DNA of 64,000 bases from Candidatus Pantoea formicae (GCF_011752625.1 NZ_VWXD01000004.1:310001-374000), one strand, 5' to 3'; counted from the stretch's first letter, positions 18,459 through 27,581 are shown. Notes: generated from the sequence alone by a model not told the origin. Program-made: numbers and translations.

Positions 18459-19151
18459 TCAGAAAGGTGAAAGGTTCAGGAACAGACGCTGCAACCACCC
18501 CATGGTTTGGGCTTCATTGATATAGCCATCGCCGACGTACTCAATGCGGGCATCTGCCACCTGCGTGGAGGGCACCGTGTTGCTAGCGCTGATGGTGCGT
18601 GGATTCACCACACCGGAGAATCGAATGAATTCAGTGCCTTGGTTAATAGCGATCTGCTTCTCACCCACCACGCTGAGATTGCCATTCGGCAGCAGCTGAT
18701 TCACGGTGACGGTAATGGTGCCGGTGAAGGTGTTACGCGCTGCGGCTCCGCCTTTTCCAGCGAAGTCATTTTTGCCATTGGCCTCCAGATCCCATTTGCC
18801 GTCACCCAACCAGCGGTTCAGTTTGTCGGGCACGGATAACAGCTCCATGCCCGCAGAGCCATTGCGGTTGGCGCTGGCAGAGGCACTTTTGCTGGCGCTG
18901 ACATTCTCTTGCAGCAGAATGGTTAAGGTGTCGCCAACATTGCGCGGACGACGATCCTCAAACATCGGCTGATAGCCATAGTTCATCCCCTGTCCGGCGA
19001 TAAACAGCGAGCCGCCGCTGGCGAAAGCCGCCACCGGCAGCGGTGTGGCGGAGGTCGGTCCGGCCACCAGCGGCTGCTGTAAGATGTGCGCACAACCGCT
19101 GACTAGCAGCGCCATGCTCACCACCATCATGCGTATCCCTGGCATGTTCAT
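18459..19151 (-). CDS. flgH: Flagellar L-ring lipoprotein FlgH
   Basis: A 230-residue outer-membrane lipoprotein. The lipobox LVSGC ends a short signal peptide; the mature chain shows [25 protein letters not shown] and [31 protein letters not shown], both typical of FlgH. The ATG at 19151 has AAGGTGA with a short spacer and is preferred to the GTG at 19157. It forms the L ring that lets the rod cross the outer membrane. Confidence 0.95.
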   Translation of the reverse strand: MNMPGIRMMVVSMALLVSGCAHILQQPLVAGPTSATPLPVAAFASGGSLFIAGQGMNYGYQPMFEDRRPRNVGDTLTILLQENVSASKSASASANRNGSAGMELLSVPDKLNRWLGDGKWDLEANGKNDFAGKGGAAARNTFTGTITVTVNQLLPNGNLSVVGEKQIAINQGTEFIRFSGVVNPRTISASNTVPSTQVADARIEYVGDGYINEAQTMGWLQRLFLNLSPF

Positions 19152-19158
19152 TGTCACC

Positions 19159-19941
19159 TTACAGCTGGGTGAGGCGTTGCAGCATCTGGTCCGATGCTGA
19201 GACCGCTTTACTGTTGATCTCGTAAGCCCGCTGCACCTGAATCATGGTCACCAGCTCTTCCGCCACGTTGACGTTAGAAGTTTCCACATACTTCTGCTTC
19301 AGCGAGCCCGCATCTTCCATGCCCGGATTAAGCTCATTAGGCGCGCCTGAGGACTGGGTTTCGCGATACAGGTTGCCGCCAACACTTTCCAGCCCCGCTT
19401 CGTTAACAAAGGTTGCCAACGTGAGTTGACCAATCTGCTGCGGTTGGGCTTGCCCTGCTTGCGTGACGCTGACAATGCCGTCAGCGCTGATCGACAGCGT
19501 TTTGGCATCAGGTGGGATCACAATACCGGGCTGTACCGGATGGCCTTCGGCATTGACTAACTGACCGTTTTCATTCTTATCGAAATGACCATCGCGGGTG
19601 TAAGCCGTGCTGCCGTCTGGCATCTGCAGCTGGAAAAAACCTTTCCCCTCAATAGCGACGTCCGTTTCATTGCCGGTTTCGTTATAGCCGCCCTGCGTGT
19701 GAATGCGTTGCGTGGAGACAGGGCGTACACCGGTGCCTAATTGCAAGCCACTCGGCAAGGTGTTCTGTTCGGAAGCCTGTGCGCCCGGCTGGCGCAACGT
19801 TTGGTACAGCAAATCCTGAAAGACCGCACGCTGACGCTTAAAGCCGTTGGTATTGACGTTGGCAAGGTTGTTGGAAATGACGTCCATATTGGTCTGCTGT
19901 GCTTCCAGACCGGTTTTTGCAATCCATAACGATCGGATCAT
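19159..19941 (-). CDS. flgG: Distal rod protein FlgG
   Basis: A 260-residue distal rod subunit, the same length as the E. coli protein. The N-terminal [49 protein letters not shown] includes the FlgG-specific insertion, and the C-terminal [39 protein letters not shown] closes the axial helix. The start has GGAGAGAGG upstream. It lies 20 nt behind flgF. Confidence 0.97.
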   Translation of the reverse strand: MIRSLWIAKTGLEAQQTNMDVISNNLANVNTNGFKRQRAVFQDLLYQTLRQPGAQASEQNTLPSGLQLGTGVRPVSTQRIHTQGGYNETGNETDVAIEGKGFFQLQMPDGSTAYTRDGHFDKNENGQLVNAEGHPVQPGIVIPPDAKTLSISADGIVSVTQAGQAQPQQIGQLTLATFVNEAGLESVGGNLYRETQSSGAPNELNPGMEDAGSLKQKYVETSNVNVAEELVTMIQVQRAYEINSKAVSASDQMLQRLTQL

Positions 19942-19961
19942 CCTCTCTCCCTGGCAGGCCG

Positions 19962-20699
19962 TTAGCCCACATTGAGTAACTGATTGGCTTTCTGCGCGTT
20001 TTCATCCGCGCTGCGGATCACTTTCATGTTCATATCGAACCCACGTGAGTGGGCGATCATCTCGGCCATGGTTTGCACCGGGCTGACATTGCTGCCTTCC
20101 AGTGCCTGCGGACTCAGGCGCAGTGCATCGTCCTGCGCCAACGCATTGCCGCCAATGGCGCGGAACAATCCGTCATCGCCATGCACCAAATCACCCATCG
20201 CGGCACTCACCAGCTTGATGCGACCAACCGGTACCACGGCGGTGGCATCATCGCCTGCACCCAATGTCGACACGGTGCCATCCGCAGCTATCGTCACCTC
20301 GGCCTGAGGCGGGATGGAGAGCGGTGCGCCATCCCCCATCAGCGGCCAGCCATGGATATGCAAGCCCCCTTCGCTGTCGACCTCAATGGCACCGTTACGC
20401 GTATAACCTTCACTGCCATCGGCTAAACCCAAAGTCAGCCAGCCGTTTTGTGGCAGTGCCACATCCAGACTGCGTCCGGTATGGCTCATCGGCCCGATGC
20501 TGTTGTCATGCTGTGGGGTCGAGGCGGCCACCAGCGCACGGGTGGCCATGCTGTCACCGTTGACAGGCACAGCACGGAAGGCGGCCAGTTGGGCACGAAA
20601 CCCCGCGGTGGAGCTGTTAGCCAGATTATTGGCAGTGACCGCCTGGCGATGCATTGACGCCTCTGCTGCCGTCATGGCGGTATAAATGGCACGATCCAT
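19962..20699 (-). CDS. flgF: Proximal rod protein FlgF
   Basis: A 245-residue rod subunit with the axial N-terminus [38 protein letters not shown] and the tail [45 protein letters not shown] lies two codons upstream, but the ATG at 20699 has GAGGA at suitable spacing and aligns with the family. Part of the flgB-J operon; 12 nt after flgE. Confidence 0.95.
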   Translation of the reverse strand: MDRAIYTAMTAAEASMHRQAVTANNLANSSTAGFRAQLAAFRAVPVNGDSMATRALVAASTPQHDNSIGPMSHTGRSLDVALPQNGWLTLGLADGSEGYTRNGAIEVDSEGGLHIHGWPLMGDGAPLSIPPQAEVTIAADGTVSTLGAGDDATAVVPVGRIKLVSAAMGDLVHGDDGLFRAIGGNALAQDDALRLSPQALEGSNVSPVQTMAEMIAHSRGFDMNMKVIRSADENAQKANQLLNVG

Positions 20700-20711
20700 C
20701 GGCAATTATCC

Positions 20712-21917
20712 TCAGCGCAGGTTAACCAGCGTTTGCAGCAGCTCAGACTGGGTTTTGATGGTTTGCGAGTTCGACTGGTAATTGCGCTGGTAGATGATCA
20801 TGTTGACCATCTCCTGCCCCATATCGACGTTAGAGCCTTCCAGAGAACTGCCCTTTAATGAGCCAAAACTGCCGGAGCCAGAGAGGCCGAGGAACGGCTG
20901 GCCCGAGCCGGGTGATTCAGCCCACAAGTTACTGCCTTGCGGGGAAAGACCGCCGCTATTAGGGAAATCAGCCAAGACAATCTGCGCCACGGTCTGGCGT
21001 TTGCCATTGCTGTAAGTCGCCACCACCTCGCCGTTATCGCCAATGACAAAATTCTGATATTTTCCCGGCGCCTGCCCGTCGATCTCTTTCAACTTGATGC
21101 TGCTGTCACCGCTGTACTTGGTGATGCCAGACAGATCCAGATTCAGATCCAGCGGTTCAGAACCATTTAGCGACAACCCTTTAACGTTGATGTTGGCATC
21201 CGGCATGTCGATATTGCCGCTGGAGTCGAACTTAAGTTCCAGCTCGCTATAACCCGCAGGATCGGGCGCGGTTTCATCGCGTGCATAGGCCTTCCACTCG
21301 CCTTCAGCGGTCTGCACGAAATAGAGTTTGATGGTGTGCTTATTCCCGAGGCTGTCAGTGGCTTCAATCTGGCTGCTGTAGTTATAGGTCGCGGGATCGT
21401 CGTGATTGAACGGATTGGTGATGATATTTTTGTCATCTGCCTTCAGGTTGCCATTAAGCGAACCTTTGGAAGCCGCTTCAGGCGGCATATCATCGGTGGG
21501 TATGCGAATCTTACCCACTGGCGCACCGGGTTCAATGGTGGGCGGCGTCCCCGTGGCTTGATAGCCGGTCAGAAACAGGCCGTTGGTCTGATTAATAATA
21601 TTGCCATTCACATCCAGATCGAACTGGCCATTACGGCCATAAAACACGCCGCCGGCTTCGCTTTCCATACGGAAAAAGCCTCTGTCCTGCAGGGCAATAT
21701 CGAGATTACGACCGGTAAAATTGACGCCGCCATTGGCGAAGTTCTGCTTCACGCCTGCCACCTGCACGCCCAATCCGGTTGAGCCAGAGAACATGTCAGA
21801 GAACGCGATCGAGCCGCCTTTGAAACCACTGGTCTGCGAGTTGGCGATATTATTGCCCACAACATCGAGGGCTTTAGACGCGGCGTTGAGACCGCTAAGA
21901 CCTTGTGAAAAGCTCAT
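20712..21917 (-). CDS. flgE: Flagellar hook protein FlgE
   Basis: A 401-residue hook protein. MSFSQGLSGLNAASKALDVVGNNIANSQTSGFKGG opens the chain and SNVDMGQEMVNMIIYQRNYQSNSQTIKTQSELLQTLVNLR closes it, with the variable hook domain between. It polymerises into the universal joint linking rod and filament once FlgD caps the growing tip. The length matches E. coli FlgE closely. It lies 28 nt downstream of flgD. Confidence 0.97.
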   Translation of the reverse strand: MSFSQGLSGLNAASKALDVVGNNIANSQTSGFKGGSIAFSDMFSGSTGLGVQVAGVKQNFANGGVNFTGRNLDIALQDRGFFRMESEAGGVFYGRNGQFDLDVNGNIINQTNGLFLTGYQATGTPPTIEPGAPVGKIRIPTDDMPPEAASKGSLNGNLKADDKNIITNPFNHDDPATYNYSSQIEATDSLGNKHTIKLYFVQTAEGEWKAYARDETAPDPAGYSELELKFDSSGNIDMPDANINVKGLSLNGSEPLDLNLDLSGITKYSGDSSIKLKEIDGQAPGKYQNFVIGDNGEVVATYSNGKRQTVAQIVLADFPNSGGLSPQGSNLWAESPGSGQPFLGLSGSGSFGSLKGSSLEGSNVDMGQEMVNMIIYQRNYQSNSQTIKTQSELLQTLVNLR

Positions 21918-21945
21918 ATTGAAATCCCAGAAAGTAAGTGAAGGA

Positions 21946-22617
21946 CTACTTTTGAATCACCACCACATCACCGATGCGGATAGGTTCATGATTGAGCAGA
22001 TGCAACACCGCGCCATCGGGCGTGATGGTGACGCCCTGCACCTGTTCCTGCATCAGCCCGGAAATTTTGGGGGGGTCACCCTCAGGATTTTTGGCGTCAA
22101 AAGTCAGGGTGTACTCCCTGTCCTGTGGCGGTCCAGGCTCTGGCTGGAAATTCTGTAAATCATCGAGGCTGAAAGTCTTGACCCCAGACTTCACCCCTTT
22201 TAATTGGGCGGTGTAGGCATTGCCTTCGGCATCAGTCAGCGTGACCGTCACCGTTTCCGCGTCTTCGCCCAGCAAGAAGCTGAAGGTGCCGCTCTCCTCT
22301 TCACCGTCGCTAAACGAGACCTGTGGATCACCCTCAATCAGGATGCTGCGTCCCACCCATGCCGCCGTGCCCATCCCACCGAGCTGTGCCATCAGCGCCT
22401 GCACGTTGCCCATCGCGCTATTCAACTTTTCCACCCCTGCTGCCGTGGAAAACTGCGCCAGCTGCGCCGTAAGTTGGTTGTTATCCATCGGATTGGTGGG
22501 ATCCTGGTTCTGCATCTGTGCCACCAGCAGCTTCAAAAAGCTGGCACTGAGATCCGAGGCGCTGTTACCTTGCCCCTCGTCCTTGTTGCCGCTGTCGTTA
22601 TTCACGTTAGGAATCAT
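21946..22617 (-). CDS. flgD: Hook assembly scaffold protein FlgD
   Basis: A 223-residue hook cap. The conserved N-terminal region FLKLLVAQMQNQDPTNPMDNNQLTAQLAQFSTAAGVEKLN identifies it; the C-terminal Ig/tudor-like part is divergent, as is common. A TTG start two codons earlier would be too close to AAGGAG; the ATG at 22617 has an 8-nt spacer. The N-terminus after MIPN is rich in Asn, Asp and Gly. Seven residues shorter than recalled for E. coli. Confidence 0.93.
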   Translation of the reverse strand: MIPNVNNDSGNKDEGQGNSASDLSASFLKLLVAQMQNQDPTNPMDNNQLTAQLAQFSTAAGVEKLNSAMGNVQALMAQLGGMGTAAWVGRSILIEGDPQVSFSDGEEESGTFSFLLGEDAETVTVTLTDAEGNAYTAQLKGVKSGVKTFSLDDLQNFQPEPGPPQDREYTLTFDAKNPEGDPPKISGLMQEQVQGVTITPDGAVLHLLNHEPIRIGDVVVIQK

Positions 22618-22629
22618 GGTCAACTCTCC

Positions 22630-23034
22630 TTACTGACCGAGGGTGAGGGTTTTCAACATCAGAGACTTTGCAGAATTCATCACTTCCACATTGGCCTGAT
22701 AGCTGCGTGATGCCGAAAGCGTGTTGACCATCTCGTGCACCACATTGACATTCGGCATGCGCACATAGCCCTGCTCATCAGCAAGTGGATGGCCCGGTTC
22801 ATACACCAAACGCGCCGGCGCACTGCTCTCGACCACTTCACTGACCTTTACCCCACCGATTTCACTGCCCGCGGCCGCATCCAGGCTAAACATGACCTGA
22901 CGCGCGCGATAAGGCTCTCCATCAGGGCCGGCGACGCTGTCGGCATTCGCCATATTGCTGGCACTGACGTTCAAACGCTGCGATTGCGCCGCCATCGCCG
23001 AACCGGCGATATCAAATATGCTAAATAACGCCAT
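22630..23034 (-). CDS. flgC: Proximal rod protein FlgC
   Basis: A 134-residue rod subunit, identical in length to E. coli Flg[42 protein letters not shown] and the tail [37 protein letters not shown] are diagnostic. It follows flgB after 3 nt, implying translational coupling. Confidence 0.96.
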   Translation of the reverse strand: MALFSIFDIAGSAMAAQSQRLNVSASNMANADSVAGPDGEPYRARQVMFSLDAAAGSEIGGVKVSEVVESSAPARLVYEPGHPLADEQGYVRMPNVNVVHEMVNTLSASRSYQANVEVMNSAKSLMLKTLTLGQ

Positions 23035-23037
23035 GTT

Positions 23038-23451
23038 TTATCCCTGACTCAGCACCGTCATCATTTTTTTAATATCCGCACCCAGGAAAGTGAGGCCTGA
23101 TTGATATTTCACTGCGTTGTCAGCAAAATTAACCCGCTCACGATCCATATCGACGCTATTGCCATCCGCACTGGGTTGGTCGGGTATGCGATATAACAAG
23201 CCATCATCGATAACCGTTTTTCCTTGCCCAGAAATATGTTTATCGGCGGTCAATGACAGAGAAACGGATTGCCGGTTGAAAGCAGGAGTGGCTATGGCGT
23301 TTTTTAGCTGCTGAGAGAAATCCATATCGCGCGCCAAATATCCCGGCGTATCGGCATTCGCAATGTTGGCAGCCAGTACATCCTGACGACGAGACAATAA
23401 ACTCAACGCCTGCTGTTGAAAATGAAATGCATCATCAAGTTTGTTATTCAT
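23038..23451 (-). CDS. flgB: Proximal rod protein FlgB
   Basis: A 137-residue rod protein, first gene of the flgBCDEFGHIJ operon. The FHFQQQALSLLSRRQDVLAANIANADTPGYLARDMDF segment holds the rod signature and VDMDRERVNFADNAVKYQSGLTFL the C-terminal part. It is divergent from flgA with a 210-nt gap that should contain the class 2, FlhDC-dependent promoters for both directions. Confidence 0.95.
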   Translation of the reverse strand: MNNKLDDAFHFQQQALSLLSRRQDVLAANIANADTPGYLARDMDFSQQLKNAIATPAFNRQSVSLSLTADKHISGQGKTVIDDGLLYRIPDQPSADGNSVDMDRERVNFADNAVKYQSGLTFLGADIKKMMTVLSQG

Positions 23452-23661
23452 AACAGAAAAACCTATATGGCATTATCAAACGCAAGCAGTGTAGACAGGA
23501 AAAAATAAATCTCACAACGCGAGGAATGCACAAAAACAATCGCTATTAACGACTTAAACTCACAAGCATTTAATAAGCGACAAAAGCGCTTTCATTTTTC
23601 ACATTAAAATAATGATGAGTCGATTTATCCTTTATGCAGAATAACAAAATAAGGCATCACC
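23452..23661. promoter_or_regulatory. Divergent flgB/flgA promoter region
   Basis: A 210-nt AT-rich gap between the flgB and flgA starts. It contains CGCTATT (23541-23547) and AATAAGCGA (23572-23580), which resemble halves of the FlhDC box (AAATARCG type) in opposite orientation. Their outward arrangement does not match the described box, so the assignment is tentative. No CCGATG sigma-28 core is present, consistent with class 2 control. Confidence 0.4.
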
Positions 23662-24363
23662 ATGAGACGTGATTGGATAAAGCTGACTCTCTGCATACTG
23701 GCTGGATATATTGCGCCCATCCCCTTCAGCATGGCCTCCGCGATTTCCACAGAACAGCAGCTCATGCGGCGATTGGATGCCTTACTGACACCTCCCAGCC
23801 GCGACGGGGAAATCGTACGCCACGCCACCCTGCTTGCCACACCCCAACAGGTTGCCGCACTGTGCGATCAACCGGTGCTGCGTCTGGCGGGCAAAGATGC
23901 ACGTTTAGTTGGGCGGCGCACACTCATCGCACGCTGTGGTGCGCGTCAGCATTTCTTACCTATCCGCATTCATGCCGAAGCCAGCTGGTGGGTGGCGCGT
24001 CACGCCTTGTCGGCAGGCCAGCTCATTGAGCCTGCGGATATCGTGGTACAACGTGGCGATCTTGCCGCACAACCCGCAGGGGTGATGTTTCGCGCCAGCG
24101 ATATTTTAGGGCAACGTCTGACGCGTGACCTTGAAGCTGGCAAGCCGCTGCTGCCTGGTCTGCTGCGTCAGCAATGGCTGTTGCATGCCGGTCAGACAGT
24201 GGACATTGTCACTTCTGGCGAGGGTTTCCACATTCGCAGCCAAGGTAAGGTGCTGGATCATGCCGCAGCCAATGGCAGGGTACGGGTGCAAACGCGCAAT
24301 GGATACACCTTAAGCGGGATAGTGGCCGCAGACGGGCATGTGAAGATTCCGCTGGCACAATAA
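23662..24363 (+). CDS. flgA: P-ring assembly chaperone FlgA
   Basis: A 233-residue periplasmic chaperone with a signal peptide ending near SMASA (residues 22-27). The C-terminal SAF-like half shows ARHALSAGQLIEPADIVVQRGDLAAQPAGV and DLEAGKPLLPGLLRQQWLLHAGQTVDI, both typical. FlgA helps FlgI form the P ring. It is divergent from flgB and followed by flgM after 64 nt that includes a putative sigma-28 promoter, so flgM can be expressed from both levels. Confidence 0.93.
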   Translation: MRRDWIKLTLCILAGYIAPIPFSMASAISTEQQLMRRLDALLTPPSRDGEIVRHATLLATPQQVAALCDQPVLRLAGKDARLVGRRTLIARCGARQHFLPIRIHAEASWWVARHALSAGQLIEPADIVVQRGDLAAQPAGVMFRASDILGQRLTRDLEAGKPLLPGLLRQQWLLHAGQTVDIVTSGEGFHIRSQGKVLDHAAANGRVRVQTRNGYTLSGIVAADGHVKIPLAQ

Positions 24364-24364
24364 T

Positions 24365-24391
24365 TTTAGTTTTTTCTCCACTCCCCGATGT
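24365..24391 (+). promoter_or_regulatory. Putative FliA (sigma-28) promoter of flgMN
   Basis: TTTA (24365-24368), 15 nt, then CCCGATGT (24384-24391), ending 36 nt before the flgM ATG. It has the same spacer and CCGATG core as the flgK, fliC and fliD sites and sits where E. coli has its class 3 flgM promoter. Confidence 0.7.
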
Positions 24392-24427
24392 AAAGGTTAT
24401 CTATCACCTGTGATCATTGAGGACATC

Positions 24428-24712
24428 ATGATTAATCGCACCCCACCCATCGCTCCCGTTGCCGTGGTCAGCCATGAGCTGCACTCACGTTCGGAGCAAC
24501 CGCTGCGCGGTACTCCTTCCCCCAACTCGGAAAGCAAAACCTCCGTGACGTTAAGCAACATCATCACACAGATGAGGAGCGACGACAGCCGCGATGTCAA
24601 TTCCGCTCGCGTCGCTGAACTGCGGGCGGCACTGGAAGCCGGCGAATTACCCCTGGCAGCCGATACCGTGGCACAGAGCATGGTGCAGCACATGGTTTCG
24701 GTACAGCAGTAA
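24428..24712 (+). CDS. flgM: Anti-sigma-28 factor FlgM
   Basis: A 94-residue FlgM. The N-terminus MINRTPPIAPV and the central VTLSNIITQM, followed by SRDVNSARVAELRAALEAGELPLAADTVAQSMV, match the family, whose C-terminal half binds FliA. The ATG at 24428 follows GAGGACATC and is preferred to the GTG/ATG codons upstream in the same frame. It blocks class 3 transcription until it is exported through the finished hook. It precedes flgN by 15 nt. Confidence 0.92.
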   Translation: MINRTPPIAPVAVVSHELHSRSEQPLRGTPSPNSESKTSVTLSNIITQMRSDDSRDVNSARVAELRAALEAGELPLAADTVAQSMVQHMVSVQQ

Positions 24713-24727
24713 CGGGTATCTGACGCG

Positions 24728-25171
24728 ATGGAGACACTGCATGCCATATTGGCAGAAATGAAAACTGCACTGGAAGAGTTGGACGCCATCATGGTGGCGG
24801 AAGTGAATCAGCTCAGCCGCACCCAGATTAATCCAGTGGCGTTACAAGTGCTGACCGACAGCAAAAGCAGGCTGCTTGCCACGCTACAGCACTATGACGA
24901 ACAGCGATTACAGCAAGAAACGCGCTTAGCCACTGCCGCACCTTATCCGTATCAGGTGCGGTTGTTCGTCATCTGGCAGCAGATTGCCGACCGCGTTCGC
25001 CGCACGCAGGCGCTGAATGCTGAGGTTGACGTTCAGCTACAGGGTCATCTGCATAAAACCCAGCAGGTGCAAAAGGTGGTTGACCGGGTGGGAGGGCATC
25101 ACCGGTTATACGGTCCCAGCGGTGAATCCCGCCAGGAGCCTGGCGGGAGGAAATACGATATCAGTGTCTAA
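24728..25171 (+). CDS. flgN: FlgK/FlgL export chaperone FlgN
   Basis: A 147-residue helical protein in the flgM-flgN position. The central QVLTDSKSRLLATLQHYDEQRLQQE and the helical flanks fit FlgN, the cytosolic chaperone of FlgK and FlgL. The last residues (LYGPSGESRQEPGGRKYDISV) look unlike a FlgN tail and are encoded by a perfect 10-bp-arm inverted repeat at 25127-25148. The stop codon overlaps that of convergent fliT. Confidence 0.88.
   Translation: METLHAILAEMKTALEELDAIMVAEVNQLSRTQINPVALQVLTDSKSRLLATLQHYDEQRLQQETRLATAAPYPYQVRLFVIWQQIADRVRRTQALNAEVDVQLQGHLHKTQQVQKVVDRVGGHHRLYGPSGESRQEPGGRKYDISV
25127..25148. repeat. Inverted repeat inside the flgN 3' end
   Basis: TCCCGCCAGG and CCTGGCGGGA are perfect 10-bp arms around AG. 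The hairpin lies 20 nt from the overlapping flgN/fliT stop codons. It could act as a bidirectional transcription brake between convergent operons, but no T-run follows on either strand. Confidence 0.75.
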
Positions 25172-25497
25172 CTGAATGAAATCTCGTTATAGGCTCGCAC
25201 AGAATGGCGAGACTTTTGCAATGCGCTAATCTCACTGCGCAGCGCGGCCAGACACACTGGGATGTGCTGCATCAGCCGCGCATTCTCTGTCAGGAGATGT
25301 GCCAAACGCGCCGTCACCTCGCGACGGCGTGTTTCCTCTAACGGGTGAATATCCACCTCCATTAAAAGGGTCATCTGCTGTCGGTAGTGCTCAATGCCCC
25401 CGCTGAAAGCATCCCAGGCTTGCTGCTCTGCCAGTGATAACAGCTGCTGCTGACGTTCCAGCATTTGATCAATATGCACCACGACCTCATCGCACAT
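25168..25497 (-). CDS. fliT: Flagellar chaperone/regulator FliT
   Basis: A 109-residue, mainly helical protein at the fliT position of fliD-fliS-fliT. The family is weakly conserved; QQLLSLAEQQAWDAFSGGIEHYRQQMTLL is consistent with it, and the call rests largely on context. FliT binds FliD as export chaperone and inhibits FlhDC. Its ATG overlaps the fliS stop by 11 nt. Its TAG stop shares bases with the flgN TAA on the opposite strand. Confidence 0.8.
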   Translation of the reverse strand: MCDEVVVHIDQMLERQQQLLSLAEQQAWDAFSGGIEHYRQQMTLLMEVDIHPLEETRRREVTARLAHLLTENARLMQHIPVCLAALRSEISALQKSRHSVRAYNEISFS

Positions 25498-25888
25498 GTT
25501 TCACCTGCTGGCATTGAGGGGCGATCGCTTTCCAGGTATCGGCCATCTCCACCATTAACGCGATCAGCGGCGGTAACAACGCCGCCGACTGATTCAGGTT
25601 AGCCAGCAGCAAATTGCGCGACACATACTCATATAACCGCTCTAAATCCGCCGGAATGTCTCCCCCCACCTGATGATCCAGCCCGGCACGCAAACCGTTA
25701 TCAATGATGTTGATGGCGCGGGAGATCATCTCCCCACGCCGTGCCACGTTGCCGGTCTCAAAATAGATTTCGGCGCATCGCATGGCGTTGATCGCGCCGT
25801 CATAGAGCAACACAATCAGTTGATGCGGTGACGCGCCGGTGATTTGGCTCTCAATAAACACCGTTGAATAGGCACTGTTGTGATTCAT
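25487..25888 (-). CDS. fliS: Flagellin chaperone FliS
   Basis: A 133-residue FliS. The motif ESQITGASPHQLIVLLYDGAINAMRCAEIYFETGNVARRGEMISRAINIIDNGLRAGLD is the classic family signature. FliS binds the C-terminus of FliC to prevent premature polymerisation. It lies 10 nt behind fliD and overlaps fliT. Confidence 0.95.
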   Translation of the reverse strand: MNHNSAYSTVFIESQITGASPHQLIVLLYDGAINAMRCAEIYFETGNVARRGEMISRAINIIDNGLRAGLDHQVGGDIPADLERLYEYVSRNLLLANLNQSAALLPPLIALMVEMADTWKAIAPQCQQVKHVR

Positions 25889-25898
25889 GGTTATTCCC

Positions 25899-27404
25899 TT
25901 ACCCTAATCCCGCCAGCGCACCCTGCAATTGCTGACTCATGGCATTGATGTTGGTGAGAGCTTTATCGAGCCGGATAAACTTACTTTGCTGACGCTTTAG
26001 ACTCTCTTCGATACGCTGTTCCATGCGCTCAATCTGCTTGGCCACGCGCCCTTCTTGTTCTTTGATACCTTTAATAGTGGCAGCAATAATGCCCTCACTC
26101 TTAGGAATCGCATCGCTGTCTCCTAAATACGTTTTGAACACTTCCCCCATCTCACCTTTAATGCCCAGCGCCCCCTCTTTGCCAAGGAATAAAGCTTCCA
26201 CTTCTTTTGGATGATCTTTTAGCGCGGCCTCAAGTTTTTTATTATCAATCGTCAGCGTGCCCAGTAAGCCCTTACGTTCTTCACCGGGTTTGACCTCTTC
26301 AAATTTTACCGAAATACCAATACTGGCCAACGACGTGTAAAGCTCACTGGCATCAGAAAAATTCCCTCCTGCGGAGGATTTCAATTGGCTATTGAGGCGG
26401 CGCAATGTGCCGTCGCTGAATAACGGACCATTCTGTTTATTTTGCTCCAGCGCCCCCTTTTCCGCTGGCTTATAAGCACTGACACTGGCCGAGGTGCTAA
26501 GGAAGCTGTTGTAGTTTTTAACGAATTCCTCGATCAGCCCCTTCACCTTTGACGTGTCCGCCGTCACTGACAGCGTTTCCGATTTAAACTGTGTGGGATC
26601 GTCCTTATCTTTTTCGGAGACTTCGCGCAATTCGAAGGTAATACCCTCAATCGCATCGCTGATGGTATTGGTGCTACGTTCGACAGGAATGCCATCAATT
26701 TTCATCACGGCATTTTGCGCGGCAGAGACTTGTTTCATCCGATTGGGATCGTAACCGGGCTCACCCGGTATATTGGCGGATTGAGGATCGTAGTTCAGCA
26801 TGTCTGCCAGTTGGCTGTCACCGCTGACGCTCATCTTGATTTCGCCATCGCTACCGGTTTTCTTGGAGGTCACCACCAGCTGAAACTTGCCGCCCCCCGC
26901 GGGCATGACGGAGGCACTGACATCACCATTTTTGGCATTAATCTTTTTGGCAATCTGTACCAGTGACGTTTCATCATCTTTTAATTCTACGTCTAGTGGC
27001 TTGCCATTACCGAGGGTGATCGTCAAGGTACGGGAATCTGAACCGTCTCCCAACTGCTCACTGTTGCTGTCTTGTGCGGGTGAGCCAATCTTATGTGCTT
27101 TGGCTAATTGCTCAACAATAATCGAATAACTGTCTGGCATTGCCCCCGATCCTGCCGTGGCTTTAAAGGCTTTATTGTCACCCATGCTGACACCATTAAA
27201 TCCTTCATCCTTGAGTTTATCGAGATTGGATTTGAGGGTGGACAGTGAGCTGGATATTTTCCCCCATGATGATACCTGCCCGTTAAATGTACTTTGCTTG
27301 TTTAAGTAAGGATTAAGCTTTTTACTCTCAGCACTTTTTATCTGCTCCATTAACGCTTGAATATCTAACCCTGAGCCGCCAAGTCCTGAAATAGGTGTTG
27401 TCAT
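25899..27404 (-). CDS. fliD: Filament cap protein FliD (HAP2)
   Basis: A 501-residue filament cap. The N-terminus TPISGLGGSGLDIQALMEQIKSAESKKLNPYLNKQSTFNGQVSSWGKI and the C-terminal coiled-coil RVAKQIERMEQRIEESLKRQQSKFIRLDKALTNINAMSQQLQGAL are characteristic. It forms the tip under which flagellin folds. It is divergent from fliC, with a putative FliA promoter 37-63 nt upstream of its start. It is about 30 residues longer than E. coli FliD, in the variable middle domains. Confidence 0.95.
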   Translation of the reverse strand: MTTPISGLGGSGLDIQALMEQIKSAESKKLNPYLNKQSTFNGQVSSWGKISSSLSTLKSNLDKLKDEGFNGVSMGDNKAFKATAGSGAMPDSYSIIVEQLAKAHKIGSPAQDSNSEQLGDGSDSRTLTITLGNGKPLDVELKDDETSLVQIAKKINAKNGDVSASVMPAGGGKFQLVVTSKKTGSDGEIKMSVSGDSQLADMLNYDPQSANIPGEPGYDPNRMKQVSAAQNAVMKIDGIPVERSTNTISDAIEGITFELREVSEKDKDDPTQFKSETLSVTADTSKVKGLIEEFVKNYNSFLSTSASVSAYKPAEKGALEQNKQNGPLFSDGTLRRLNSQLKSSAGGNFSDASELYTSLASIGISVKFEEVKPGEERKGLLGTLTIDNKKLEAALKDHPKEVEALFLGKEGALGIKGEMGEVFKTYLGDSDAIPKSEGIIAATIKGIKEQEGRVAKQIERMEQRIEESLKRQQSKFIRLDKALTNINAMSQQLQGALAGLG

Positions 27405-27440
27405 GTTGATGATCCTTGAAAGAATGAGGTGTCAACATTC

Positions 27441-27467
27441 CCATCGGTACCTTGTCAATTAAGATTA
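27441..27467 (-). promoter_or_regulatory. Putative FliA (sigma-28) promoter of fliD
   Basis: On the minus strand TAAT (27467-27464), 15 nt, then ACCGATGG (27448-27441), ending 36 nt before the fliD ATG. The -10 core and spacing match the flgM, flgK and fliC candidates; the -35 differs (TAAT, not TTTA). Confidence 0.6.
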
Positions 27468-27554
27468 ATTATTTACACTCTTTCAAGCTAACTGACGAAC
27501 AGCCTTTACTGATGCCGCTATTTTCAGCGTTAAGTTGAAAATAAATAAAAATAT

Positions 27555-27581
27555 TTTAGCGATAACACACCTTCCCGATGA
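27555..27581 (+). promoter_or_regulatory. Putative FliA (sigma-28) promoter of fliC
   Basis: TTTA (27555-27558), 15 nt, then CCCGATGA (27574-27581), ending 78 nt before the fliC ATG. An overlapping GCGATAA at 27559-27565 resembles the E. coli -10 more loosely but has no TAAA 15 nt upstream. The first option is preferred because three other class 3 genes share its form. Confidence 0.65.

Noticed and set aside
27542..27565. TAAATAAAAATATTTTAGCGATAA as the fliC sigma-28 promoter
   Set aside because: The -35/-10 spacing is 12-13 nt, not 15, and the overlapping TTTA-N15-CCCGATGA fits the pattern found at flgK and flgM.
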